Of a DNA stretch of 64,000 nt, positions 16,716-25,950 are shown piece after piece. Under the pieces are notes generated by a model. It saw nothing but the letters and a program-made list of their open reading frames with translations, was not told the DNA's origin and made no database searches. The translations under genes and the position numbers were made by a program. The first letter of the stretch is position 1. Each line of letters starts with the position of its first letter. The stretch is taken from NCBI GenBank assembly GCA_964457925.1, contig CAYWGH010000031.1, positions 1-64,000 on the forward strand, given 5' to 3'. This DNA is from Coneutiohabitans sp964457925 (GTDB lineage: Bacteria; Zhuqueibacterota; Zhuqueibacteria; Zhuqueibacterales; Zhuqueibacteraceae).

Positions 16716-19538
16716 ATGATGAAAAACACATTTGGGTACCTGATTTTTTCCGTTGCAACTGCCATGCTCAATGCCGGCATTGCGCTCGCTCAAGAAGGTG
16801 AATTGCGCGGCAAAATCACCGACAAAGGCTCTGGCCAGCCCGTGTCCGATGCCATCGTCTTTCTTGAAGGTCAAAAACGTCAAGCCGCGACGGCAGCCAG
16901 TGGCGAGTTTACGCTTCTGGGCCTTTGGCCGGGAACGTATTCCGTTCGCATCATCTCCGCTGGATATAATGATTTTATCATCCCCGATATTCGGATTCAT
17001 GCGTTTTCAGGCGCCAAGTTGGAGGTGCAACTCGCAAGCTCTGGAGGAGAGGCCTCAACATTTTCGATGCAAAGGCTCGCTCAAACCGGAACTGTTCATC
17101 TTATTTCAAAGGAGTATATTCAAAACACCCCGGTACGTGGGCTGGAAAACTTGCTTGAGCAGGAATCGGGCGTTATTCGACAAAACGGCGAATTGCACGT
17201 TCGCGGCGGCGCAGCGGGTGAGCTGTCATTTTTTGTCAACGGCGCAATTGCCACCAATCCGCTCGCAGAAAACGGCGCGATGACGATTGAGGGGATTCCG
17301 GAAGCTGTCGAAGAAATCCAGTTCTACAGCGGGGCTTTCGGCGCGGAATTCGGCAACGCGACTTCCGCTTTCACACACACAACTTTGCGTTCCGGTGAGG
17401 CAAAATTCAACGCAACATTTGATTATCGCACGGATGATTTTGCCAAACCCGGCGAGCAGTTTCTCGGCACCTCTTCATTTGGTTATCGTCATGTGGTTGC
17501 CACCTTGGGAGGCACGCTGGGCGAGAGATTACGGTATTTCATCGCCGGCCAGCATCAATACATGCGCAATCGTACCCCCAGTTTTGTGGCGCCGTTTCGC
17601 TTTGACAATCTCACAGATGATGGCTTGGAAGGAAGGCCGGCCGGCGAGCTGCTGCCGGATGCTATTGTTTTTGAGAAAAACTACTTGCCCTATAACTGGC
17701 TGCAGAATAATGCGGTGCAGGGCAGCCTCGTTTTTGATGCGGCGCCGATCAGCCTTCGCCTGACCGGCGGGTATGTTCACGATCAGTGCCCGCTGGGAAC
17801 GGACACCTTTACGCAATCGCTCACAAATTACTTCAACCTCGAACGCAGCCGTGAAAATACCGCGAACACGGGCTTTGTCAGTCTGCGCGCGACACATGCG
17901 CTTTCCCCTGCCGCGTTTCTTGCTGTCCAGGCCTCGTATTCGAATCGTTCATTTAACTCAGCGGATCCGGCGTTCGGCAATGATTGGATGAGTTACGCTG
18001 ACAGCGCGAAAGTTGCGCCGCTAGGCTATTCCGGTTGGGTTGAACGCTACCGTGGCCCGCTGTCGCACAGCATCATCTTAAATTTTCCGATGACTGCCCG
18101 CGGCGCGGCCAATAATGGTTTTCTAAAAAATCAGCAATCTCATCTGGGCTTTTCCGCGGACCTGACCGCTATGCCGGCCCCGTTCTGGAAAATCAAGACA
18201 GGCGCGCGTTTTGACCGCTGGACACTGCGTTATTATGGTGTTGCCAATATTTCAAACGCCTTGATTCTTCTTTATGGAAGGGATGGCAATACGCCGCGCG
18301 AATTCGATTCGCCCGAGCAACGCGCCCTCGAGTTAGCGCGCGCCGGCCTAATCTCCAATATTGGCTACGATGTGGATGGCAACGAAGTTGATTCCGGCGT
18401 CGATAAATCGCGGACGCCCGAAGTGCTTGCGTTTTATGTGCAGCATGAATATCGCTTCCGCGGAATGTTGTTAAATGCCGGATTGCGCTATGAACGCATC
18501 GCTTCGAAAGCTGTGGTGATGTCGGCCGGTGCTGATCCGATTTTTGATCCGTATGTTTTATCAGATGCGAAACCTACAGATCATTTTCTGCCGCGTTTTG
18601 GCTTTACTCTACCATTGCGGGAGCGTACCTCGCTGCATGGCGGTATTGGCAAGTACCTTGAATCTCTCACATTTCAGGCTGAGCCAGGGCGGCAGACAAA
18701 ATATGAATTCGGTTTGCGGCATGCAATCGCTGATGCTGCGGAGTTGAATGGCGTGTTCTTCTCTCGCGTCGATAAATTGCGAGTCACGGACCCGACCGGC
18801 TTTGATGAAGAATTCATCGATGAAACGCACGGCATTGAGTTGAACGTGGGCTTGCGCCCATTCCAGCGCTTGCAGACGGAGATGCAGTATAGTTGGACGG
18901 ATTTTGTGGACGAGGAGTCACCCGTGACGCGTGTCGTGGCATCTGATGGCACAATCTTATACTACCTGACGGCGAATTGGCTTTCTCGTGTTCCCTTACC
19001 TTCGCATCGCGGCATCTTGCGACTTGATTATCGCTTTGCTAAAAATGACGAGACAACGTTTTTACGCGGTTTGGGTATGCACGTGATTTTTTCATTGACG
19101 AGCGGCCATGATTACAACAGAAGCGATGCGCCTTTAAGTCTGGGGCAGAGTAACCCTATCAACTTCGGCGTAAGGCCGCTTATGGATTCGCGCTTCGTTG
19201 GCCCCACGACCACGGCCCAAACGCCGTCACGCTTTCAAATCGATTTGAGCCTCAACAAAATTGTTGACTTGGGCGGCTTTGACCTTGACGTTTACGTGCA
19301 TGCACTGAATCTGCTCAACACCAAACACGTGCTCAACGTTTATCCCTACACCGGCAAACCGGATGACGATGGCTGGTTGAGCAGCCCGCTCGCCGAGCCT
19401 TATAAGCAACTTCCGAACTACGAGGCTTTCTATCGCGCCATCAATCTTGAAAATCGTTGGGCCTACACGCTGGCGACCGGCAACGATATTTACGGCCAGC
19501 CGCGGCAAATACGATTTGGCGCGCGAATGTCGTTTTGA
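16716..19538 (+). CDS. TonB-dependent outer-membrane receptor with carboxypeptidase-regulatory domain
   Basis: A 940-residue outer-membrane protein. After a signal peptide (residues 1-25, ending ALAQEG) comes a CarboxypepD_reg-like domain (GELRGKITDKGSGQPVSDAI), then a plug domain (about 130-230, GLENLLEQESGVIRQNGELH, FYSGAFGAEFGNATS), then a beta-barrel that ends in GARMSF with the C-terminal phenylalanine needed for BAM recognition. This SusC-like/Cna-type arrangement without a SusD partner is common in FCB bacteria. No DUF4480-type TonB box is obvious. The ligand is unknown; peptide or siderophore uptake would fit the neighbouring penicillin acylase and peptidases. GGAGCC precedes the start. 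Confidence 0.9.
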   Translation: MMKNTFGYLIFSVATAMLNAGIALAQEGELRGKITDKGSGQPVSDAIVFLEGQKRQAATAASGEFTLLGLWPGTYSVRIISAGYNDFIIPDIRIHAFSGAKLEVQLASSGGEASTFSMQRLAQTGTVHLISKEYIQNTPVRGLENLLEQESGVIRQNGELHVRGGAAGELSFFVNGAIATNPLAENGAMTIEGIPEAVEEIQFYSGAFGAEFGNATSAFTHTTLRSGEAKFNATFDYRTDDFAKPGEQFLGTSSFGYRHVVATLGGTLGERLRYFIAGQHQYMRNRTPSFVAPFRFDNLTDDGLEGRPAGELLPDAIVFEKNYLPYNWLQNNAVQGSLVFDAAPISLRLTGGYVHDQCPLGTDTFTQSLTNYFNLERSRENTANTGFVSLRATHALSPAAFLAVQASYSNRSFNSADPAFGNDWMSYADSAKVAPLGYSGWVERYRGPLSHSIILNFPMTARGAANNGFLKNQQSHLGFSADLTAMPAPFWKIKTGARFDRWTLRYYGVANISNALILLYGRDGNTPREFDSPEQRALELARAGLISNIGYDVDGNEVDSGVDKSRTPEVLAFYVQHEYRFRGMLLNAGLRYERIASKAVVMSAGADPIFDPYVLSDAKPTDHFLPRFGFTLPLRERTSLHGGIGKYLESLTFQAEPGRQTKYEFGLRHAIADAAELNGVFFSRVDKLRVTDPTGFDEEFIDETHGIELNVGLRPFQRLQTEMQYSWTDFVDEESPVTRVVASDGTILYYLTANWLSRVPLPSHRGILRLDYRFAKNDETTFLRGLGMHVIFSLTSGHDYNRSDAPLSLGQSNPINFGVRPLMDSRFVGPTTTAQTPSRFQIDLSLNKIVDLGGFDLDVYVHALNLLNTKHVLNVYPYTGKPDDDGWLSSPLAEPYKQLPNYEAFYRAINLENRWAYTLATGNDIYGQPRQIRFGARMSF

Positions 19539-19576
19539 GGTTTGATGTCATGCGATTCTAAATCTGAGGAGGAGCA

Positions 19577-21733
19577 TTGGCAAAACGCCGTTTTTTGGTG
19601 AATGAACCCTGGGCCAGAATTTGGCGCGATGAACACGGCGTGCCGCATGTTGAAGGTCGCGAGGAACTCGATCTCTATTGGGGCATGGGATATTGCCATG
19701 CGCATGATCGCGGCCTGCAAATGTTGCTCATGCGCATTCTGGGGCGCGGCCAGGCTTCCGAGCATCTGGAAGCCGGCGACGCCATGCTTGATATCGATCT
19801 GTTTTTCCGCCGTATGAATTGGGGCGCTAATGCGGCGGATGAGATTGACAAGCTCACGCCGCGCGCAAAAGAGCTTTGTTTGTCGTATTGTCAGGGCGCA
19901 AACGAATATTTTGCGCAGAAAACGCCGTGGGAATTCAAGCTGTTGGGGTATCAACCAACGCCCTGGGGTCTCGAAGATATTATTTTGCTCAGCCGCATGA
20001 TCGGCTATCTCACGCTGGCGCAATCACAAGCCGAGATCGAGCATCTCTTGATTGAAATGGTGCAAGCCGGCGTGAGTCTGACAAAACTGGAAGAGTTGTT
20101 TCCCGGCCAATTGAACGGTTTCGAGGACGATTTGATCAAAAACGTTCGGCTCGGCCATCGCCTGGTGCCCGCTGCCGTCAAATGGAACGTTGCGCTTCCT
20201 AAAATGATGGCCTCAAACAATTGGGTCATCGCCGGCTCGAAAACCGCGTCCGGCAAACCAATTCTCGCCAATGATCCTCATCTTGAAACCAACCGCTTGC
20301 CGAATGTTTGGTATGAAACCGTGCTGACGCACGGTGATCGTTACGCCCTGGGCGCGACCATGCCGGGATTGCCCGGCATTCTCATTGGCCGCACGAATGC
20401 TCTCGCCTGGGGCGCTACTTACGCGTTCATGGACTCAATTGATTCGTGGGTTGAACACTGCAAAGACGGCCGTTATTTGCGCAATCGCAACGAATGGGCC
20501 CCATTTCGCGAGCGCAAAGAAATCATCCAGCGCAAAAAGAAAACGCCGGTGGAGGTGACATTTTATGAAAATGATCACGGCGTGCTCGATGGCAATCCCA
20601 AGCAGGAGGGCTACTATCTGGCGACGCGCTGGTCCGGCGCGCACACCGGCGCCCTCACGCTCAATCACGCTGTGGAGATGTGGCATGCCGCCTCGGTTGA
20701 AGAAGGCATGGATCATCTCGGCAAATTCGAAAGTGCGTTCAATTGGGTGCTGGCCGATCGTCATGGTAACATCGGCTATCAAATGTCGGGATTAATGCCG
20801 AAACGCCGTGTCGGCGTTTCCGGGCTGGCGCCTTTGCCCGGCTGGAAACCGGAGAATGATTGGGACGGTTTTGTCGACCATCGTGATTTGCCGCGCTGTT
20901 TGAATCCCGAGCAGGGTTATCTTGTCACAGCAAACAATGATCTGAATCATTGGGGCAAGGCAAAACCGATCAATATCTCGATGGGGCCGTATCGCGCCGA
21001 ACGCATCACCGAGCTGATTTCGCAGCAAGCGAGTCTTCGGGTGTACGACATGATGAACATTCATTTCGATGTGTATTCGTTGCAAGCCGAAGAATTCATG
21101 CGCGTTTTAGAGCCGCTGTTGCCTAACACTCCGGCAGGCCGCCTGCTGGCGGAGTGGGATTGTTCGTATGCGAATCATTCCGCCGCGGCTTATTTGTTCG
21201 AGCAGTTCTATCGTCGCCTGTTGCAAACCGTTTTTGGCCAGCGCGGATTGGGAGAGGAGGTTACCGGCTATCTTGCGCAAGAAACCGGGACGTTTGTTGA
21301 TTTTTACTCGAATTTCGATCGCATCTTGCTGTCGGAAGAATCTGCCTGGTTTGCGCATGAAAAACGCGACGATATACTTCGCCGTGTCGCAGAAGAAGCC
21401 CTGGCCGTCCGGCCAAAACCCTGGGGCGACATGCAAAAGGTGACGCTGCGTCATTTGCTTTTTGGCAACAAGCTGCCCAAACTCATCGGTTTTGATCGCG
21501 GCCCAATTACTTTAGCCGGCGGTCGCGCCACCCCGCATCAAGGCCAGATTTACCGCAGCGCGGGACGGCTCACGAGCTTTGCGCCCTCGTTTCGCATGAT
21601 CACCGATTTCGCAAAAGATGAACTGCACACCAACATGGCCGGCGGCCCTTCGGATCGGCGCTTCTCGAAATGGTATTGTTCGGATTTGAAGTATTGGCTG
21701 GAGGGAAAATACAAAATCTTGAAGCCACAATAA
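19577..21733 (+). CDS. Penicillin acylase family protein (Ntn-hydrolase, S45)
   Basis: A 718-residue protein starting with TTG, supported by GAGGAGGAG just before it. The N-terminal part has EHGVPHVEG and GYCHAHDRGLQM of the alpha chain. The autocatalytic cleavage site lies before Ser213 in MASNNWVIAGSKTASGKP, which would become the N-terminal nucleophile of the beta chain; ANDPHLETNRLPN and WGATYAFMDS are further family motifs. Members hydrolyse amide bonds of penicillins, acyl-homoserine lactones or other N-acylated compounds, so substrate cannot be fixed. Unlike most relatives, no signal peptide is visible, suggesting a cytoplasmic enzyme or an unrecognised export route. It lies 38 bp after the TonB receptor and may be co-transcribed. 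Confidence 0.88.
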   Translation: MAKRRFLVNEPWARIWRDEHGVPHVEGREELDLYWGMGYCHAHDRGLQMLLMRILGRGQASEHLEAGDAMLDIDLFFRRMNWGANAADEIDKLTPRAKELCLSYCQGANEYFAQKTPWEFKLLGYQPTPWGLEDIILLSRMIGYLTLAQSQAEIEHLLIEMVQAGVSLTKLEELFPGQLNGFEDDLIKNVRLGHRLVPAAVKWNVALPKMMASNNWVIAGSKTASGKPILANDPHLETNRLPNVWYETVLTHGDRYALGATMPGLPGILIGRTNALAWGATYAFMDSIDSWVEHCKDGRYLRNRNEWAPFRERKEIIQRKKKTPVEVTFYENDHGVLDGNPKQEGYYLATRWSGAHTGALTLNHAVEMWHAASVEEGMDHLGKFESAFNWVLADRHGNIGYQMSGLMPKRRVGVSGLAPLPGWKPENDWDGFVDHRDLPRCLNPEQGYLVTANNDLNHWGKAKPINISMGPYRAERITELISQQASLRVYDMMNIHFDVYSLQAEEFMRVLEPLLPNTPAGRLLAEWDCSYANHSAAAYLFEQFYRRLLQTVFGQRGLGEEVTGYLAQETGTFVDFYSNFDRILLSEESAWFAHEKRDDILRRVAEEALAVRPKPWGDMQKVTLRHLLFGNKLPKLIGFDRGPITLAGGRATPHQGQIYRSAGRLTSFAPSFRMITDFAKDELHTNMAGGPSDRRFSKWYCSDLKYWLEGKYKILKPQ

Positions 21734-21754
21734 TTCCGCATCGGCTGTTACATT

Positions 21755-21838
21755 GTTACCCAGAAAAGTATATCCGCACCGGAATGACATTCTGAATGAA
21801 ACCTGTGAAAACTCGTTCTTGGCCGCATGCTTCACAAA
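21755..21838 (-). repeat. Dispersed ~84-bp repeat, copy 1
   Basis: Read on the minus strand this matches the stretch at 58737-58820 over its whole length, with shared blocks TTGTGAAGCATG, GGCC and CATTCCGGTG and a few substitutions. Because the repeat has an open frame, both copies give a spurious peptide with FRM(S/T)FRCGY. It lies in the gap between the penicillin acylase and GH1 genes. Confidence 0.65.
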
Positions 21839-21959
21839 ATACTTTCAGTATGACATTTCGAGGGTTAAAGTAACCGTGTTATAATTCGAATTTTGTTTCA
21901 GCAAATTTATCTGAAATCATGGCAAGGTCAGCGTTTTTCAGAATGAGGAGTCGCGAAAA

Positions 21960-23363
21960 TTGACTATTGTTGTGCTCATCGTTTCGTTGCTGCTGATACT
22001 CTATGTGGCAGCTTTAATGTTTTGGCAGCGCAAATTTCCCGAACTGCGCTGGGATTGGGACAAGATTGATACGAACGATATAAAATTCCCCTCAAATTTT
22101 TTATGGGGCGTTGCGACTGCCGCGCATCAGGTCGAAGGCCATTGCGATAACAACAATTGGAGCGCCTGGGAAAATGCCGTTGACGCCTCCGGCCAGCCGC
22201 GCATCAAGCACGGGCAGAAAGCGGGGCTGGCGTGTGATCACTGGAATCGCTATCGCGAAGACATCAAGCTCATGCAGAAGTTGGGCGTGAAGGCTTATCG
22301 CTTTTCTGTGGAATGGAGCAAGATCGAGCCGAATGAGGGCGAGTTGAATGCGGCGGCGATGCGGCATTATCGCGAGGTTTGTGAAGAGTTGCAGTCCGCC
22401 GGCATCCAGCCAATGATCACGCTGCATCATTTTACCCAACCACTTTGGTTTGAGCGTCTCGGCGCGTTTGAGCAGGAGAAAAATATTCCGTTGTTCGTGC
22501 GTTTCTGTGAAAACGTTTTTCAGGCGCTGCATGATCTCACGCCGAACTGGTGCACGATCAATGAACCGGAGGTTTATGCGGCACAGGGTTATTTCACCGG
22601 TGTTTTCCCGCCGGGCAAGAAAGACGCGAATGCCGCCGGTCTCGTGCTCAAAAATTTGCTGGAAGCGCATGTGCAAGCGTATCATGCCCTCAAACAGTTG
22701 CCGGGCGGCGCGCAAGCGCAAATCGGATTCGCCAAAAACATTTTTCAATTCGATCCCTATCACTATTGGCATCTTGGAGATTGGATATTGAGCCGGCGTC
22801 TCAACATGTTATTCAATGATTCAATTTTTGGTTTCTTCAACGCAGGGCATTTCAACTTCCGGATGCCCGGTCTCGTGCATGTCGAACATCATAACTCTGC
22901 CGCCGTGAATGTGCTGGATTTCATCGGCTTGAATTATTATTCTCATTTTCATGTGAAGCTGAAGTGGGATCGCAAAACGCCTTTCACGCTTGCATGTCCG
23001 CCGAATCGTATTATGACGGACATGCCGTTTACCGTTTATCCCGAAGGTTTTTACCGCGCCGTAAAAGAAATCTCCCGGCTCAACACCCCGATTTATGTGA
23101 CGGAAAACGGCATTGCCGACGCCAAAGACGATCGCCGCGAGTTGTTTATCCGGCGCTATCTGTACGCGCTTTCGCAGGCCCTCCAAGCCGGCTGCGAGGT
23201 GCGCGGCTATTTTTATTGGTCGCTGCTGGATAATTTTGAATGGGTGGAGGGTTACGACATGAAATTTGGTTTGTATGAAGTGGATTTTGCGACGCAGAAA
23301 AGACAATTGCGTGAAGGCGCGCGCAGCTTCGTAGAAATTGTCAAAGGTGGCGCTGCTTCTTGA
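21960..23363 (+). CDS. Glycoside hydrolase family 1 (beta-glycosidase), membrane-anchored
   Basis: A 467-residue GH1 enzyme read from TTG with GAGGAG upstream. Residues 1-22 form a single hydrophobic segment, then the barrel begins at FPSNFLWGVATAAHQVEG. The acid/base is E202 in TINEPEVYA and the nucleophile E382 in YVTENGIAD. The C-terminal YFYWSLLDNFEWVEGYDMKF is the usual GH1 ending. The enzyme should hydrolyse beta-glucosides or beta-galactosides. An N-terminal anchor is unusual for GH1, which is normally soluble and cytoplasmic; it may hold the enzyme at the inner membrane. The next gene follows at 33 bp. Confidence 0.93.
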   Translation: MTIVVLIVSLLLILYVAALMFWQRKFPELRWDWDKIDTNDIKFPSNFLWGVATAAHQVEGHCDNNNWSAWENAVDASGQPRIKHGQKAGLACDHWNRYREDIKLMQKLGVKAYRFSVEWSKIEPNEGELNAAAMRHYREVCEELQSAGIQPMITLHHFTQPLWFERLGAFEQEKNIPLFVRFCENVFQALHDLTPNWCTINEPEVYAAQGYFTGVFPPGKKDANAAGLVLKNLLEAHVQAYHALKQLPGGAQAQIGFAKNIFQFDPYHYWHLGDWILSRRLNMLFNDSIFGFFNAGHFNFRMPGLVHVEHHNSAAVNVLDFIGLNYYSHFHVKLKWDRKTPFTLACPPNRIMTDMPFTVYPEGFYRAVKEISRLNTPIYVTENGIADAKDDRRELFIRRYLYALSQALQAGCEVRGYFYWSLLDNFEWVEGYDMKFGLYEVDFATQKRQLREGARSFVEIVKGGAAS

Positions 23364-23396
23364 GGGGAATGGTAAGATCAATGGAAAGGGATAGTC

Positions 23397-23864
23397 TTGA
23401 CGAAAATCATTCACGCTGAACGCGCCGGCAAATTTGGAAAATTGCGGGTCGGCTGTTGCGCTGTGATTTTTGACGATACGCGCGAGAGGGTGTTATTGGT
23501 GCAGCGCCGGGATAACGAGTTATGGTGCTTGCCCGGCGGCGCCATGGAAGCGGGTGAAAGCGTCGTAGAAGCCTGTTCCCGCGAGGTTTTCGAAGAGACC
23601 GGTTTGCGTGTGCGTGTTGGAAGACTGATCAGCGTGTTCAGCAATCCTCACCGGCGCGTTGAATATCCTGACGGCGAGCGCGTGCATGTTGTTGCGCTCA
23701 CGTTTGAGGCCGAACGGCTTGACGGCGAGCTGCAACTCAGCGGGGAAACCCAGGCGTTTGGATATTTTTCATTGGATGAAATTCGCGCCCTGCCGTTGTT
23801 GGACAGCCATCTGGAGCGCATCGTAGACGCGTTTGCGCGTCAGGCAGAAGCGTTTGTGCGCTAG
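23397..23864 (+). CDS. Nudix hydrolase
   Basis: A 155-residue protein with a complete Nudix box, GGAMEAGESVVEACSREVFE followed by ETGL (G-x5-E-x7-R-E-U-x-E-E-x-G-U), at about residues 45-68. It would cleave a nucleoside diphosphate linked to another moiety in a Mg-dependent reaction. The start is a TTG; GGGATAG upstream is only a weak ribosome site. It lies 33 bp after the GH1 gene and converges with the VOC gene on the other strand. Substrate class cannot be read from the sequence. Confidence 0.9.
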   Translation: MTKIIHAERAGKFGKLRVGCCAVIFDDTRERVLLVQRRDNELWCLPGGAMEAGESVVEACSREVFEETGLRVRVGRLISVFSNPHRRVEYPDGERVHVVALTFEAERLDGELQLSGETQAFGYFSLDEIRALPLLDSHLERIVDAFARQAEAFVR

Positions 23865-23886
23865 TGCCAATGCGGTGACGTCCGCT

Positions 23887-24288
23887 TCAAATTGCCGCAG
23901 GAAAATCTTCCATCAACTCCACTTGCATGCCATCCGGCGCTTCGAAAAAAGCGACTTTGCGCGTGGGAGAGGCCATCAGGTTTTCAACCACGAAAGTTGC
24001 GCCGCGGCGCTTGCATTCGGCTACCGCCTCTTCCAAATTGGGAACCAGAAAAGCGAGATGATAAATCCCAAGACGCCGGCGATTTTCCTCAGCATGAGCC
24101 TCGGCATCTGCCGGCGCTGGAGAAAGGCAAAACAGGATGTTGCCCACGCGCATCGTTACAATCACGCGGCCATTGTAATCTGTACGCTTGACGATTTCAG
24201 CATCAAGCATACGTTGATAGAACGCCACCGCGGCCTCCAAATCGGCGCAGCGGTGGTGGGCATGATCAAAAAGCAGTTCAAGTTTCAT
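23887..24288 (-). CDS. VOC family protein (glyoxalase/methylmalonyl-CoA epimerase-like)
   Basis: A 133-residue protein with two betaalphabetabetabeta units: DHAHHRCADLEAAVAFYQRM and LGIYHLAFLVPNLEEAVAEC, ending APDGMQVELME. Metal ligands would be a histidine in the first unit, H in IYHLAF and the E in VELME. Its start overlaps the stop of the upstream phosphofructokinase gene as ATGA, so it is translationally coupled to it. The coupling to glycolysis makes a methylglyoxal-detoxifying glyoxalase I plausible, but sequence alone does not separate this from other VOC functions. Confidence 0.85.
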   Translation of the reverse strand: MKLELLFDHAHHRCADLEAAVAFYQRMLDAEIVKRTDYNGRVIVTMRVGNILFCLSPAPADAEAHAEENRRRLGIYHLAFLVPNLEEAVAECKRRGATFVVENLMASPTRKVAFFEAPDGMQVELMEDFPAAI

Positions 24289-25622
24289 TCCTGAGCCATG
24301 GTGGTTAGCACAGCCTCGCCGTTTTTTTCCGGCTTCAACTGCAGCGGCAGTTCAGCGCCATTGGCTCTCTCGATCTCCACGAGATATTGGAATTGTCTGC
24401 GAAATTCTTCGAGTGAAATGCCGGCGGTGGCGGCATATTTCGCCAACTCGTGGGGATCTTCAAAATCCTCCGCCGACAACCGGATCATGTAGCGCCGGGC
24501 GATGTGATAATACTCCGCCGACATATCGACCATGCGAATGCGCGCGCGCCCGGTTTTGGGATCGAGAATGTCCTGAAACGGAATCGGCACGAAGCGGCCG
24601 TTTTGAATTGAGACCATAGCGGCATTGCCGCCTTCGAGGATGTAGCGCGCGGCGCAATAACCGAGATCGCGCGTGTATTCCATGTCGAACGGAATCGGGT
24701 CGGCGCAGCGCAATTCGTACCCGATGTTTTTCGCCACGATCGTGCTTTTGATGTTGAATTGTTTCAACCGCGCCTGCACTTCGTATTTCAGAATCTCGCC
24801 GAAGTTGACTTCCGCCAGGCGAATATTGTCGTGCGCATCGCGCTCGATATTGAGCAGCGCCTGCAAATCTTGCGGATCTAAAATTTCCACCAGGCCCTCG
24901 GCGAGAATGACGACGCCGTCGGGCCGGCCGTAGCTCAAGCGTTTGATGATTGATCCCACCAGGATATCAACCAGCACAGATAGTCTCAGCTTTTGTTCAC
25001 GAAATTCCTCGGGAATGAGCGTCAGCGTCGCGCCTGCAGATTTGCCAATGCCCAACGCGAGATGCCCGGCCTTTCTTCCCATCGTCACCACGAAATACCA
25101 GCGCGAGGTGGTGCGGCCATCGACCATGAGATTCTTCACGATGTCGCAGCCCAGATGCCGCGCCGTTTGAAAGCCAAAGGTGTTGATGCCAAGCGGCAGA
25201 TCAAGATCGTTGTCAATCGTCTTGGGAACGTGGACGACGTGAATGCGATCGTCCGCGAGCTGCGCGAGTTTCATCGCGGAGAATGCCGTGTCGTCGCCGC
25301 CGATGGTGATGAGGCGATCAACATTCATGCGCAACAGGGAGGTAACAGTGTTCTCCAGATGCTTGGGATTCTTGGTCGGATTCGCGCGCGAGATGCCGAT
25401 GTACGAGCCGCCGCGAAAGTGGATGCGGCTGACCCGCTCGATGGTCAGCTCTTTGATTTTATCAATCTGGCCTTCCATGATCCATTTGAAGCCGTCCATA
25501 ATGCCGATAACTTCTGCACCGCTGATGGCGCCGCGAATGGTCGCCGCGCCGATAACGCTGTTGATGCCGGGCGCTGGGCCGCCGCCCACGAGAATCGCCA
25601 ATTTTTTGTGGGGTGTACTCAT
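24285..25622 (-). CDS. 6-phosphofructokinase, PPi-dependent type
   Basis: A 445-residue phosphofructokinase. AILVGGGPAPGINSVIGA is the N-terminal phosphate-donor loop. GGDDT (residues 108-112) and PKTIDND (133-139) carry the aspartate and lysine that distinguish pyrophosphate-dependent enzymes from ATP enzymes, which have GGDGS and PGTIDND. MGRKAGHLALGIGKSAGA and the late DLGYCAARY are further family motifs. The reaction, fructose 6-phosphate to fructose 1,6-bisphosphate, would be reversible and serve glycolysis and gluconeogenesis. It is the first gene of a two-gene unit with the VOC gene, and shares a 328-bp divergent region with gamma-glutamyltransferase. Confidence 0.9.
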   Translation of the reverse strand: MSTPHKKLAILVGGGPAPGINSVIGAATIRGAISGAEVIGIMDGFKWIMEGQIDKIKELTIERVSRIHFRGGSYIGISRANPTKNPKHLENTVTSLLRMNVDRLITIGGDDTAFSAMKLAQLADDRIHVVHVPKTIDNDLDLPLGINTFGFQTARHLGCDIVKNLMVDGRTTSRWYFVVTMGRKAGHLALGIGKSAGATLTLIPEEFREQKLRLSVLVDILVGSIIKRLSYGRPDGVVILAEGLVEILDPQDLQALLNIERDAHDNIRLAEVNFGEILKYEVQARLKQFNIKSTIVAKNIGYELRCADPIPFDMEYTRDLGYCAARYILEGGNAAMVSIQNGRFVPIPFQDILDPKTGRARIRMVDMSAEYYHIARRYMIRLSAEDFEDPHELAKYAATAGISLEEFRRQFQYLVEIERANGAELPLQLKPEKNGEAVLTTMAQE

Positions 25623-25772
25623 ACCGAAAACTCCGCTAATCTGATCTATGGTGTATCAATGAGTTTCCAAGCCAACGTGCTTTCGCAGCATAGCAGCACC
25701 AAAAAGACTTTATTGGGGGGAGTTGAAATCTGCGGGCAACTGCTTTTTTGATCTCTTTGAGGCCAAGCTGCA

Positions 25773-25803
25773 TTGACTTTTTAAAAACGCAATGAAATAT
25801 AAT
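25773..25803 (+). promoter_or_regulatory. Possible sigma70-type promoter for the gamma-glutamyltransferase gene
   Basis: TTGACT (25773-25778) and TATAAT (25798-25803) are close to consensus but 19 bp apart, slightly wide. They lie about 150 bp before the ATG in the 328-bp divergent region between the phosphofructokinase and gamma-glutamyltransferase genes. Nothing else was recognised in that region. Confidence 0.4.
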
Positions 25804-25950
25804 GAGAATTTCATGAGATGCAATCAAAAATCACCTTGCATCGTCGGGCAAAAAAAAGTATTTTGACGCAATAAAATTTGCCGCCTTTTCGTGTCACTCG
25901 CCGGCAATCAAACCGTTCTCAGACATGAAAATCACAGGAGAATAAAGCGC

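Noticed and set aside
21512..21835. Minus-strand frame with FRMSFRCGY, and the similar plus-strand frame at 58727-58924
   Set aside because: Both translate the same dispersed repeat in opposite surroundings; similarity comes from the repeat, not from a protein family.
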